A DNA stretch of 64,000 bases, taken from assembly GCA_000442125.1 (NCBI GenBank), contig KE546967.1, forward strand, positions 124,001-188,000, written 5' to 3'. A model generated the notes under the pieces. The model made no database searches and was not told the origin of the DNA. It saw nothing but the letters and a program-made list of their open reading frames with translations. Within the stretch, counting starts at the first letter, position 1. The number at the start of each line of letters is the position of its first letter. The stretch is from Opeltia flavorubescens (Eukaryota; Ascomycota; Lecanoromycetes; Teloschistales; Teloschistaceae). Both the position numbers and the translations under genes were made by a program. Shown here piece by piece: positions 1 to 11,303 of this stretch.

Positions 1-2384
1 GCCCTCGACGATAGTGTGTTACAATGGAGATAGACACCAAAATGTTCAATATCACTTGTATATAGCTTGCTGAATGTGACGGCGCGATCCTTCGACCAAA
101 GTAACAAATTGGAAGACGAGCCGAGGACTTCGTGGGGTCCTGCGTATTCCTAGATGGGATGAATGGGGGGTGGGAAACCCCAGGTCTTATACTCAGGTCG
201 GGTATTGTACTTTCATTTTAGGCAAGAATCGGTTGCGATACCGTGCCGTCTCACCTGCGTTCTTCGTCTCGTATCATTAGAGTCACAGCGAAAGCTCAGC
301 TTCGTGACAGAGTGAACCAACTAGATTGATGAACGAGACAATCTCGAGCGCTTAAGGGAGGATGCCATGTGGGACCGGAACGTACTCATTAGCCGCCCCA
401 ATCATGGTGGGAGCACACTCCGTTGGTATTGACGTGCATCGACGCCCCACCCGCAGGCTGCCGGGGTCCCTAACAACACATCGTCGTCTTGGGACTCCTC
501 ATTTCTGGGACTCCCGCATTTTAGCGGCGCACGGTCGGCTATTCGGTACCACGGCATTCGCATAGATTTCTTTTAGAGGACTGGCGAAAAAGCGTTGCGA
601 CGCAATGTCACAGGAGTGAGATATCGAACCCAATATGGGATTTGTCAGGCGTGCCGACGTTTGATTCAGATTGAAATTGGATTGGCTTATGTTGAATCCT
701 ACCAAACAACGCCGTGGCGGAAGTTGGAGACGTCGATTGGCTGCGCTTGGATAAAGGATGTTGATGCTTGCCCGTTGCCTGACTGTGGTTGTTTTGTTGC
801 TGATCCCTTCATGGGAGCCGCAGGAGGAGTCGCCGCGCCCCAGCGAACACCTTTTAGATGGACAAGGCCCTGCGACGGAGCATCGCCTGATTGAGCAACA
901 TGTGTAGTCAGATCTTTGTCGCATTGTCGGACCGCAATTCAAACAAACGTGCCAATAGTAGAAGGACGAGCTTATTCATCCTTATCGAATCTTTCTCGAA
1001 CTTTTCTTGAACATGATTCTTGGAACGCATAATTTCTCAATCAGCACAGCATGTATTGACAAATTGCTGGTATAATCGACGCACGACACGTAAGCAATTC
1101 CCAAGAGCCGCTGTTGTGCAACATCGAAAGCGTAGACATAGACGAGCCAGTAGACCTTTCTTTCAATGTATCAAGACGAGCATTCTGTGGTCGCCAGCTG
1201 ATTCCGACTGAATATCTAAGATCCTATCAAAGGTCCGAGCGCTAGAACATCAAGAGAACATGAGAATGAAGCGACGATACCTGCTGGGAGTTGAAAGTTG
1301 AAAGTTGAAAGACATGTAATGATTCGCGACTAGAACATCAAAAATCGCGCAAACGTGAAGATCCTCATCCGCAATGGCTATCTGCCCCTCAAAGGAGAAC
1401 ATCCCAACAGATCATACACGTAATCGCTGAGCTGTTGATAGCTCAATGATTCTATGAAGATGGCGTCTCTTCTCATGAGATCTTCATTTGGAGCAATAGT
1501 CATAGGATTTCTGTCACCGCGTTCCAATATCAATAATCATTAGAAGACAATCAACATTTCTAAAGGTCGACGATACATTCCAGGGGATTGCAAGACTATA
1601 TGAACGAAGTGGAATCAAGCAACGCCCAGCTATATCATCCCGCAAGCCCATCCCGTATTGCCGCTCTTTGGCGAAACCTTCAAGCAGCTTGGCGAAGCTT
1701 ACTTTCTCACACGTGGTAGGAGCGTGCAGATAAATATGGTGGAGTTCAGTGAAGATAACATCTTGATATGCTCGAATCATATCATGTTGGTGGTTGTAGA
1801 TTTACGTAGGATTAAGTTATGTATACATAACGATGTTCTCAGGATGACATCATCGCCGGTGTTTCGCCGCTAAAGATAGGGCACAACCCTACTTTATCTC
1901 TATCTTTGCAGGCTATCTCGACCATTCTGGCGAAATATTCAACACTGTCACGGTCTTGTGGGAGCTGCGAAATGCCGTAAGTATATAATGTCTATATCAT
2001 GTCTCTTTCCCATACGAGCATTGCAGCGGATCAAATGTCCGAGATCACATGAGCATGAAGTCTCTCTATCGATGGCGATCAGGATCAGCGAAGCATCTCC
2101 AAGAGTGTAAAACTGGATGACCCTTCTTTCGGCATTGCACAAATATCCCAAAAGCCCTCATCCTTTCAAAAGATCAGACCACAACTATTGCAATATCCTG
2201 ACTCATTTTGGAGAATGTTGTGCTTTCCAACTGTAGCCATCACATCCCAAGTTACTGAACATTGCAGTAAAATTAACGCCCATCATTTTTTGCGTTGAGG
2301 TCAATTATCTCTATTATATTCATTTTTCTTACTATGACATTCAATACTAGAAATCAGTTCCATACAACCACCCAGAAATCCTCT
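1..2384. other. Intergenic region, no supported gene
   Basis: I read both strands and found only short frames of up to about 150 codons with no recognisable domain and no convincing splice structure. A threefold GTTGAAA micro-repeat lies at about 1290-1310. The left part may hold the promoter or the end of a gene that lies outside the window. Confidence 0.5.
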
Positions 2385-3728
2385 CTAGTAAGCCACCCCG
2401 TAAGGATTCGGCTTAATACTCTCAATATCCACATACCCAAAACTATACATGCCCGTATCACCAGCCATCTTATTCGTCCAATCACCCATATCCTTATTAA
2501 AAGCCTCCTCATGTTTCTCCAAGCTCAAATCAATAGGTTCCTGATCCCGTCCAATCATGCGAATCTGCGTCCCCGCAGCCACATTCGTAATGCCAAAATT
2601 ATCTTGATCAGGACGCTGCTTAATCGCTCCCTTGATCTTTCCCTCTAGGACATCGGCGCAAAAGCGCGGCTCTTGGCACACGGGGCGGGCAAGACCAACC
2701 CCATCAACGGTGTTGAGGGCATTTACCATTGCACTGACAGTCTTGAAGCCACCAGTAACAAAAGTCTTGGTCTTTGAGAGAGCGGGGACGATGGTTTCCG
2801 CGAAGTCGAGGAAGAAAGCTTCGCGTTTCCTTGTGCTATCACGTTTGTGCGCAAAGGCGAGGGATTCGTACGTCCCGCCACTTAGCTCCACGAAGTCGAA
2901 TTTGTTAGCTTCGAGTGCGGCGCAGAGCTGTTTACATTCTTCCGTGTCGAAGCCTTTGTTCTGGAATTCGACGCTGTTAATTTTGATGCCGAGGATGAAG
3001 GAAGAGGGCAAGCGGGAGCGGATTCCCTGTGCGATTTCCATGATCAGCCGGGACCGGTTTTCGAGGGATCCGCCGTATTGGTCTGTGCGGAGGTTTGTGG
3101 TCGGGGAGAGGAATTGGGAGAGGAGGTAGCCATGAGCGCCGTGGAGTTCGATGCCGTCGTAACCGGCTTTGTGGAGGTATTCGGCTGAGTGGACGAAGCC
3201 TTCGATTATGTTCTTGATTTCCTCTGGGGACGCGGGATGGGGTTTGTTGAATTGCATGCCCATCACTGGACCCTCGAGCTGGACATCGCTGGCGGAGACA
3301 GGATCGGGCTGAATTCTCGACTCGCATTGTCGGCCGGGGTGGCTGACTTGTCCAATTATCAGACTCCCGTGTGCTTTACTTTCGGTGGCGAGTTCTTTGA
3401 ATGCTTCGAATCGTTCGCCGGAGAATGGTGCTCCTCTTGGGATGATGGGGTTGCCGGCCGCTTCCAATTGGTCGTACTCCATCATGACATTTCCTGTTAG
3501 GATGGTACCTAGTTGACCTTCACCCCATCGCTTGTAGACATTGATGAGATTCTTTGACGGTATACCGCGAGCTTCGAAATTTTGGGGATCCCACGATGAG
3601 ATACGTTCGGTCATAGCAGCTTTGAGAAAACGATTGGGCGCAGTCTTGCCACTGTATGTGAATTCCAATGGCTTACCCAAGGGTGAGGCATCGACATCTT
3701 TTGAATCGAAACGAGCTGCTGGCGACAT
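2385..3728 (-). CDS. NADH:flavin oxidoreductase, Old Yellow Enzyme family
   Basis: A single-exon frame of 447 residues starts at an ATG at 3728 and ends in TAG. The family uses FMN and NAD(P)H to reduce activated alkenes and related substrates; the substrate here cannot be told. The N-terminal part carries the barrel start with PNRFLKAAMTER (about 31-42). HPGRQ lies at about 130-134. The hallmark HGAHGYLLSQFLSP at about 196-209 supplies the two His and the Tyr of the active site and is followed by RTDQYGGSLENR. The C-terminal FMN phosphate-binding part (VTGGFKT, then a G-L-ARP stretch) is present, so the enzyme looks intact. The length is slightly above classical OYE and fits the fungal NADH oxidase-like subgroup. 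The intergenic space on its 5' side is 1.4 kb. The sense strand turns G-rich near the stop codon, as in other genes here. Confidence 0.9.
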   Translation of the reverse strand: MSPAARFDSKDVDASPLGKPLEFTYSGKTAPNRFLKAAMTERISSWDPQNFEARGIPSKNLINVYKRWGEGQLGTILTGNVMMEYDQLEAAGNPIIPRGAPFSGERFEAFKELATESKAHGSLIIGQVSHPGRQCESRIQPDPVSASDVQLEGPVMGMQFNKPHPASPEEIKNIIEGFVHSAEYLHKAGYDGIELHGAHGYLLSQFLSPTTNLRTDQYGGSLENRSRLIMEIAQGIRSRLPSSFILGIKINSVEFQNKGFDTEECKQLCAALEANKFDFVELSGGTYESLAFAHKRDSTRKREAFFLDFAETIVPALSKTKTFVTGGFKTVSAMVNALNTVDGVGLARPVCQEPRFCADVLEGKIKGAIKQRPDQDNFGITNVAAGTQIRMIGRDQEPIDLSLEKHEEAFNKDMGDWTNKMAGDTGMYSFGYVDIESIKPNPYGVAY

Positions 3729-5140
3729 GATATTTGAAAGAACAGTATTTGATGAAAGAAGAGATAATACAGAACTTAAGAGAATTGTAAATTCAAGGGA
3801 TACTTAAAGCCGAAGACCTGCGAATATATATACGATAGTGACGTCTCCAGCACGTTACAAATCCAGGGTTCGCAATTTGTAAGGCATTATTATTCATATT
3901 AGTTGCTGTTCCACAAATACCGATATCAAATGCATTTTGCCGAATTCCCGTGCCTCGAAAAAAAGTTCTCGAACATAAACGTCATACCTTCTAAACCTAC
4001 TCGGGCCAATGGCCTGTACTGAGCCGCGGGTCCCATGTCCAACGTCATACATCAAAGGCGTTGTAACTTGAAAAATCGCACTTTAAGTTTCAATTGGAAA
4101 CGTTACACCATTCTAGGTTTCGCGTTGTAATTGATTCATGTCCAAAGTAAGTCGGTAAAGCAGAAAAAGAACAACGAAAACGCGGGGTCGTGCACCACTT
4201 AGCCGTTCCTTCACGAGTTACCTACTTAAAGCAAAATCTGTAAAGTTTGGAGCGAAAATAATTAAGAGAACGGGGACTGCCAGGGCCTACTCGTGGCCTG
4301 CATGATGTGAGCCAAGAACAAGTAGGAAATACACAAGTTCAAGTGGTGTAGATGCGTCGATGGGCACAATGCTCTAATCGTCTGAGCTAAGCAGCCAATA
4401 TGCTTAATGATTAAGGTTATCAAACATCTAGAAACTTACAACTCAATGCCCCCCCTATTGCTCAGGCTGGCTTCAGAATCTAGTCGGCTCAGCTCGTCTG
4501 ATCAATGGCAAGCTTTGATTGAAGCCTTGCAAGTTCCGTGGGACTTCCAGCAAAGTCCCAGTTCTACATTGGACAGCGGGAATAATCCGGTTCTCTGACT
4601 GAGAGTTGGCATCTCACAACGGCGGCTGTACTCCGTACCCTAAATTAAGGTATGTCACCATCGCCATAATTCTCAATCATAATGACGTCAACAGGGAGGC
4701 ACCGAAAAATTTATCCTTACTCAAACGACAAGATTAAGTTAAATGCTGCTCTGTACTCATTGTATTCTGCTTGGGCGCATTGAGTGCAAAGGCTGTTGGA
4801 TTATCGAGAATATGTCATCGTAGAAAACCATTGATGACCACGTCGGTAATCCTTTGGCTGTGGGATACGTTCATGTAGATTCATAGTGTGTTTATGGTAT
4901 GAATAACAATCCGTCCTCGCGGAATTCCGCTCGCCCTCAGGTGGAGATGATCTGAATAGTACCAGCATGAGGAGGGGGGATCATCATAAGGATCCTGCTT
5001 ACGATATCTGGAGATCCGGCGGTGTGATGACGGACCGGAAGCAGTCAGCACTGACAGCGTGCTCCGATGAGAAATCCTTCAAATAGCCGAGGCCGGCCTC
5101 CGTAAATCTTTCGAGTGTTCACCGCCAAGCATCATTCAAC
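3729..5140. other. Divergent intergenic region between OYE and GTP cyclohydrolase II genes
   Basis: This 1.4-kb stretch holds the promoters of the two flanking divergent genes and no supported protein gene. A 63-codon frame at 4407-4598 has no recognisable content. A degenerate tRNA-like element at 4322-4396 is listed separately. Confidence 0.5.
4322..4396 (-). pseudogene. Degenerate tRNA-like element (tRNA relic)
   Basis: Read on the minus strand from 4396, the sequence begins GGCTGCTTAGCTCAG, continues with a D-arm (GCTC ... GAGC) and an ATTGTGC stretch, and so matches the 5' half of a cytosolic tRNA of the Ile(AAT) kind. After that the fold breaks down. The anticodon loop has C where the invariant U33 should be and is one base too long, the T arm has no proper TTCGA loop, and no 3' strand pairs with the GGCTGCT acceptor. 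It is best read as a decayed or chimeric tRNA copy. A chance resemblance limited to the A box cannot be excluded. Confidence 0.4.
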
Positions 5141-6347
5141 ATGCCTTCAATAGTCGCAACGACCACGACCACGACAAGACTTCTCGCCATGCCCGACTTA
5201 CAATCTCACTCCCTCTACGCTCCCAAACCACTCTCACCACGCTCTATCCCCGACTACCCGCTCAACCCACCATCGACAACAAGCAGCCGCCCCGCCTCGC
5301 CTCCCCCACCAAACCTCATAAGTCCCACGTTCACCCCGCCATTAACACCAGAACTGCACACTCCCGCTCCAGAACCCGATCTCCAACCCATACCCGTCAC
5401 CTCCAATAGCCAGAAACCACAGAAACTGCTCCAAACCCTCCCAGAAGTCGAATGCATTGTCCGCGCCCGGATCCCCACGGTAACAGGAGCGGAGATGTTC
5501 CTACACGTCTACCAAAACAACGTCGATAGCAAAGAACATCTCGCCATAGTCTTCGGATCGCACATACGCTCAAAATCCATGTTCGCAGTCAGACCGGGGG
5601 AGACGGAAAGAGATCGCATGATCCGGGGCGCATATGAGGGGAAATTGCACCCGGGGAGGATATCAAGCCATACAGAACCCTTAATATCAAACCCAACCCC
5701 AGAGACGACAGAGCACCAAATACCAGATCCAAATCTCGCGGAAAAAGAGGCGGAAGAAGAAGTACCCCCCCTAGTACGCATCCACTCCGAATGCTACACC
5801 GGCGAAACCGCCTGGTCCGCCCGCTGCGACTGCGGCGAACAACTCGACGAAGCCGCCCGCCTAATGTCCCTCCCCACCTCCACAAATTCCGGCGGCGTAA
5901 TAATCTACCTCCGCCAAGAAGGCCGGGGCATCGGCCTAGGCGAAAAGCTAAAAGCCTACAACCTCCAAGACCTAGGTTCCGACACCGTGGAAGCCAACCT
6001 TCTCCTCCGGCATCCAGCGGACGCAAGAAGTTACGGTTTAGCGACGGCGATGTTGATGGATTTGGGGTTTGGAGGGGATAGGGGGATTAGGTTGCTCACG
6101 AATAATCCGGATAAGGTTAGGGCGGTGGAGGGGCCGGGGAGGGAGGTTGTGGTGAGGCAGAGGGTGCCGATGGTGCCGTTGGCGTGGAAGACGGGGGGGA
6201 AGAAGGGGATTCATAGTGTGGAGATTGAGGGGTATTTGAGGGCAAAGGTATGTCTTTTCTTTCGATCCCTTGATTTGTGGAGTTGGGGGGGTTTGGCTGA
6301 CATTTGGGAAATTTTAGATTGGTAAAATGGGACATATGATTGGATGA
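5141..6347 (+). CDS. RIB1: GTP cyclohydrolase II (riboflavin biosynthesis)
   Basis: The enzyme opens GTP to the diaminopyrimidine precursor of riboflavin. Exon 1 is 5141-6247 and exon 2 is 6318-6347, with a 70-bp GTATGT...TTTTAG intron at 6248-6317. The spliced product has 378 residues and ends [11 protein letters not shown], a usual C-terminus for fungal RIB1. Without the splice the frame would run on to an unrelated stop at 6325. Residues 1-100 are a Pro/Ser/Thr-rich leader. The catalytic domain follows: zinc ligands C218, C229 and C231 in the [16 protein letters not shown] motif, then [18 protein letters not shown] (256-273) with the catalytic Arg, then LLTNNPDKV (318-326). All key residues are present. 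Coding-strand composition flips from C-rich to G-rich near 6035. The MBF-type factor gene lies convergent downstream. Confidence 0.95.
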
Positions 6348-6925
6348 ACCTTACGACACGAGATATATCTACAAGAGAAACGACGCATTAGCGATGGAGT
6401 TTTGGGCAATACTGGGTGGTAGATCTTCTTCAAAGTACTTTGCCAGCGTGACGGCGCATCCGGTTTGGAGATCACTTCGGAATCTCAGCGTATACAATTT
6501 TCACGATATCATAAATTGGAGTGGACAAATCTCGACATACCTAGACCTCAACGACTCAAATTCTTATAGCAGATCAGAGAAATCTCGATATTTCTTCTTG
6601 AAGCCCCGTGCTGCTGTCCAATCAACCGCTGTTCAATCGAGAAAATTGATCGAAGCATTTGATCAAAGAAGGGAGCTACAATTTTTCTTAAATAATTCAT
6701 CAGGATATCGAGACATCGATATCAACGTATCATAGTCTCTTTGACTGGACCCCCGGTACCCCTTTTCGCCTTTGTATCCAGACACATCACGTACCGTAGA
6801 TCCCCTTGCCTTTTTCCCTGTCCAATTCTCCAATTCTCCTACCCGATCCACGCTTTCATGCTCAATGTCAACGCAATCGCCTCCCCATCCCTCTTCACTC
6901 ATCCCCGTCACTCATTCCATTAATC
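6348..6925. other. Convergent 3' region
   Basis: This 578-bp stretch separates two convergent stop codons. The only sizeable open frame (to 6735) begins inside the GTP cyclohydrolase exon 2 and has no recognisable content. It presumably holds both 3' UTRs. Confidence 0.5.
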
Positions 6926-9158
6926 TCACCCAACAACCGCACCAACCCTTCCACTACCAACACCATTCACCCCCGCCCCAACCCCCACTCCACCCATCAC
7001 CACCCCATCCCCTTTACTCATCTCCAATTCCTCCAGCACCTCCGGGATCAAAGCCGCCACATCCCCCGGCTGAACACTCATAGAACTCGCAATCAACCTC
7101 CGATACTTCTCTCCATTCTCGCTCATCCCAGCCTCCGCCTGCGCCTGCACCACAAGTCTCGATAACTCCCTACGTCGAGCCTGTTCCGCAGCCAAAGCGT
7201 GCGCGGCTTCTGCTTTAGCTGCAAGCCGCCGATTATTCTCTGCTTCCCCATCACCACCAGCAGTAGAGGCAGAAGCACCATTCCCATCCTCCAGCGTCTC
7301 AGGAGGAATATGCCCTTCCCTAGCCCTAACCTCCTGATGAAGAATCCGATGCTGTTCCTGCTCCAACAAACTCTCATTCGCCTTCAAAAGCGCCTGGCTC
7401 TGCTCTTGCAACCGTCTAACCTCATCGCTATTATCACCATCATCTTCCATCGTAATCTCAAACGTCCTCTGGCGGACCAAATTCCTCTCATGTGCCGTTT
7501 TCTCAATCATGCTATTAGCTTCAGCGTAGGAGGCGTCCATTTGCTGAAGCTCGTCTTCTATGGCTAGATTCACTTGAAGGGCTTTATCGTTGACCATGGG
7601 GCCGAAGGAGTTGTTGAAGGATTGGGCGGATTGGGATTCGTATTGAGAGCTGTTGTTGGGGAAGGAAGTGGTTTTAGGGTCTTGACTGTTGCTACCATTG
7701 ACGAGGATACTGCTTGGTTGGACGGGTGAGGAGGAGGCGATTGCGAAATCGTCGACGCGGTAGGCGTTGGAGCGTTGCATTATCTCCGCGGCGGTTTCGC
7801 CGTTGTTGTTGGGGATGTCGGTGGGCATGCCTCGGGCAAGGAAAGTGCGGACACATTTTCTGGCGTTGTGACGAGCTACGATGTGGATTGCTGTGTCGCC
7901 GTTATTGTCACGACATTCGAGGAAATTCGAAAACTCTTGGGGACTTAGTAAATCTGAAAGTTTGGTGAGAAGCACGTTGAGGTAATATCGAGCTGATTTC
8001 TTCCGGGAGCTGCTTTTGGTCGTCATTGCTACGTGATGGAGGACTGTTGCTCCGTATCTATCCCGGTCCATAACAGTATCCTGCAGGATGTCGACCAGCT
8101 TCGACATGGTTTCTTTTTCGTGATTGTTGGTGAAGATGACCGCGCGGATCAGAGGGGTTTCTCCACGGACATTAACGGCGTCAATCCGTGCTCCGCGAGC
8201 CATGAACATGCGGATTGTTTCGATGTCTCCCATTGCAGCACCCCAATGCAAGGCAGTATGTCCCTGATCATCGATAGGTCGATTCACAATGAAGCCTTCG
8301 GGCGGGAGTGGTGGTTCCAAACGGTAGAAGCGATCAGATTCAGATAGCATGAAATAGTCAAGTAGGCTGTCCGCGTATAATGTGTGCTGTTGCTCCATGA
8401 AGTCTGGTTCTGCCACTCGCCTCCGCTTTCGTGATCCTTGTTGTTGTCTGTACATCTCTTCCTCTCCTAGAAACGATTCAGAGCCCAGTTCTGAGTGACC
8501 AATAGATTCATCATCGTTCAATTGTGCACTGATACCCTCGTACTGATCTTCGCTTATTTGGCTCGGTGGAGGCACTAAGTTGAAATGTGTCAGTCAAATC
8601 CGCTGTACAGAATTAATCTGACGTACTGTGTCGCTTGGCTTGAGATGCCTTTGGTATTTTAGGGCCTTTATTTGAAGCAGCTGTCTGATGTTTAGGCGCT
8701 TGTGGAGGACTGATTGGGCCAGGGATAAAGTCAAAAATGGGCAGCAATTTGCCAAGAACGCCGTTTCGCTCTGCAAGCAATCGACCGTGCTCCAGAGGAA
8801 CCCAAGTACCTGCCTAGAGTCAGAAAGAAAATCAATGCAAGCGGCCATGATCAGGGCTAACCTTGGTATTTTCCATATCCACCTTGAACCTTCTCGTGAG
8901 TGCCTTTTTGAACCTCTCTTTCTAGAATTCGTGTCCGCGCCGGTTTGTCATAATCGGCTACCTTCAATATGTGTGTAGCATTGATCCAATCATCATGGCG
9001 ACGACGCATTACATGATTCCCTCCCACATTGAACTCATACACGGGGACCTGGTAAAATAGGTTTAGTCTGGCGCGAGAAAGCAATCGAACCAAATGTTGG
9101 GACCTCTCACATTGCTATAAGTGGCAGAGTAGACGGGTAACCCATTGCTCGTTGCCAT
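6926..9158 (-). CDS. APSES/KilA-N cell-cycle transcription factor, Mbp1/Res type (MBF DNA-binding subunit)
   Basis: Four exons on the minus strand, 9158-9111, 9048-8862, 8809-8627 and 8574-6926, give 688 residues. Introns are 62, 52 and 52 bp; the last splits an ATG codon (A then TG). The N-terminus has the KilA-N/APSES DNA-binding domain (about 10-105) with [32 protein letters not shown] and [16 protein letters not shown]. Ankyrin repeats follow at about 235-400 ([36 protein letters not shown]). A Gln/Glu-rich coiled coil at about 470-620 is the usual partner-binding region. This order is that of Mbp1/Swi4/Res factors, which with Swi6 drive G1/S genes through ACGCGT (MCB) or related boxes. 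I cannot separate Mbp1 from a Swi4-like paralogue by eye. The promoter holds three ACGCG cores. The 3' end of the coding strand is extremely G-rich. Confidence 0.93.
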
Positions 9159-9574
9159 ACTGCTTCCAAAATCCTTTGTTCTGCCGGCAACTTGCCGTAT
9201 GCACTTTGTGAGTGCTCAACTTTTGGTATTGCTTTTCGAAAGTGAGAGTGGTCTGCTTAATTATGTTGCAATATGATATGTCTGCTGATCTTACAAAAGA
9301 AAAGGACTGTCTTAGCTGGATGATACACAACGATGATCGAGATCTTAATGTAAAGGCTCAGAGTCGAAGCCAATGGATATGACGATGGAGAAACTCACGC
9401 GCACTTTGGAGAGTGACGCGCACGTGACGCGATAAGTGAATCAAAAGCGGCTTAGCGACTTTTGTAATGATCGACGGATAATTCCGTCGCTTTGATTGGA
9501 GCCGACATTCAAGACAGTCGACAGCTTCGGTTCTATAAGCAGGTTCCACTGGACCATTGGAAGGTCTACACGAA
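9159..9574. promoter_or_regulatory. Divergent promoter with three ACGCG (MCB-like) cores and an E-box
   Basis: The 416-bp space separates the start codons of the Mbp1-type gene (-) and the NDUFB7 gene (+). ACGCG cores lie at 9397-9401, 9416-9420 and 9427-9431, all within 35 bp. The last two flank a CACGTG palindrome at 9421-9426. CCAAT lies at about 9370-9374. ACGCGT is the known MBF target, so the cluster suggests self-regulation, but only the core is present and not the full hexamer. Site function is inferred. Confidence 0.5.
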
Positions 9575-10014
9575 ATGACAGTCACTGAGACTGTCAAAGA
9601 TGCCCTCGGCATGGGCGAAAAGGCTGGTATGTCCTATCGCTTGCAGATTCAATTCCCACGCACCATCATCTCGGGAATCACCATGCTATAGCCGGCTACT
9701 TTGCTGACTGGACCTTAAGACGCAGTGGCTACAAGGGAGCAAATGTCAGAGGCAAGATTACCGCTACAATATCGAGACAGCTGTGCACATCTATTGATCC
9801 CTCTCAACCGGTGCCGATACGAAGAGTACTATCTGCCATGGAAGTGCGAGGTACGTGGGGATAAATACTAGCTTGGTCGATGTACACCCTAATACTGAGA
9901 CAATCACAGGATGAGAGACATTCATACGAGAAATGTCAGTATGAGGAGTTCAAGAAGCGCGTTGCGAAGATGGATGAGATTCGGGCTGCCAAGGGAGGAG
10001 CGAGAAGCAATTGA
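9575..10014 (+). CDS. NADH:ubiquinone oxidoreductase (complex I) subunit, NDUFB7/B18 type
   Basis: Three exons, 9575-9626, 9726-9850 and 9910-10014, encode 93 residues. No long continuous frame shows this gene; it was found by splicing. The protein carries the twin CX9C motif of this intermembrane-space subunit: C37 x9 C47 (CAHLLIPLNRC) and C58 x9 C68 (CEDERHSYEKC), with YEEYYLPWKC between and YEEFKKRVAKM after. Twin CX9C proteins are imported by the Mia40 disulfide relay, and NDUFB7 sits on the intermembrane side of complex I. Intron 1 (99 bp) could end at CGCAG, used here, or six bases earlier at TTAAG; both keep the frame and differ by two residues. Intron 2 is 59 bp. It shares a promoter with the Mbp1-type gene. 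Confidence 0.88.
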
Positions 10015-10225
10015 AGCAACGACGCGGCCTAGGCGGGTTGCAGTACATATCCTGTGCATTATGAACATGACCGGAATACTAATGGCGTTCTACATATGTT
10101 AACATAAGAGCTATGAAGGCTTGGGTCTATAAAATGCTCAAGACAGAAATCTGGACCATAACCGATCGCTCCTGGGTATCATGCTAAACGCCCGCTAAAT
10201 GCTATCATCCTTCCAAAAGACGCTC

Positions 10226-11303
10226 TCAATCTTCCTTTGCAGCGTCGGGAACGTCCTTGAGTATCTCCCATCCAAACTCGTCTTCAGGTCTTTCAGGTTC
10301 CATCCCCAATGCGTTTCTGTACGCCCGTACTTCGTTCTGTAGTCCCGATACAATCCTCACAGGGAGCTCCTCTTCCTCACATCGCAGCCTATATGCTTCA
10401 CGCAGCATTTCGACAGACCGCATGAATTTCGCATGCCAATCATCCTTTTCCAGCCGAGCCGCCAGATGGGCATCTTTCTCATCCTGTAGCAATTTGTTGT
10501 AGTGGAGGGATAAGGAAGTCCGATCTTGTTTGTTATTGTAGGAATAGTTCCTGACCATCTCAACAATGTTGCCAACAGCCGTTTCGTACTCCCCAATCAG
10601 CTTCGTATTTTCCTTCTGCTCGCGAATGATCGTGCGGATCCGATTTTGCTCGTGGGCCAGCTGCTTCTCCAAATCTGCAATGCGCGCAGCTGGGTCATAT
10701 TAGTGAGAGATTTGGAATGTGCAAGATAGTTGAGGAATACCTGATATCTCTGCACTGGCTTCTTGTAAGGATGGGCTCGCTCCATTGGCGGCGGCTCGAG
10801 TCTGTCAAGGCTCCAAAGCACATATTAGCGGCAACAACTTAGCAATCGGATTGAATTCGTAAACATGTGAGCACCGGAGGCGTACTAACCGCGAGCTCCT
10901 CGGCACCAGCAACAATGCCCTGGGTCTTTTCTCGATTCTCCCTCAAAACCTCACTCAATTCGAGTACTTTCTGATATAACATGTTGACATCCATTTGATG
11001 ACCTGCATTCATAGGCATAGCAAGGTTCAACCCATTCATAGGCCCTCCATTGCCGTTGACTTGCTGTGATGGAGGTCCGCGAGAATTGTTGTCGAGGAAG
11101 GAGGGAAAAATGTTATTCGAGTTCATTGCTACGGTGTCTTGTGGAGGAGCCTCGTTGGAACCAATATCGGTCTCTAGAGAAGCCAATTGGCGATTTGTAC
11201 GTCTGGACTCTCTAGACTCTCTGTGGTTGCGATTTCGAGCACCTTCTCGCTGCATGGCGTACGACATCTTGCGTGGGATTTTGCGCCAATCAGAGCGGGG
11301 CAT
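10226..11303 (-). CDS. Coiled-coil protein, possibly SIKE/FGFR1OP2-like (SCI1-type STRIPAK subunit)
   Basis: Three exons, 11303-10890, 10801-10741 and 10689-10226, give 312 residues, or 300 if the second in-frame ATG at 11267 is used. Introns are 88 bp (GTTAGT...GACAG) and 51 bp (GTATTC...CCCAG). The N-terminus is basic and polar, with a Gly/Asn-rich linker. Two long heptad-like segments follow: MLYQKVLELSEVLREN and, from about residue 165, ARIADLEKQLAHEQNRIRT continuing to VEMVRNYSYNN. The stretch EQKENTKLIGEYETAVGNIV resembles the QENKELRTSLEEHQSALELI region of animal SIKE proteins. On that basis, and because fungi carry a SIKE-like STRIPAK subunit (SCI1), I suggest this identity as inference. 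A generic coiled-coil protein is the alternative. Confidence 0.75.

Noticed and set aside
499-942. 147-codon minus-strand frame
   Set aside because: Overlaps a 99-codon plus-strand frame, has no recognisable domain and has random-looking composition.
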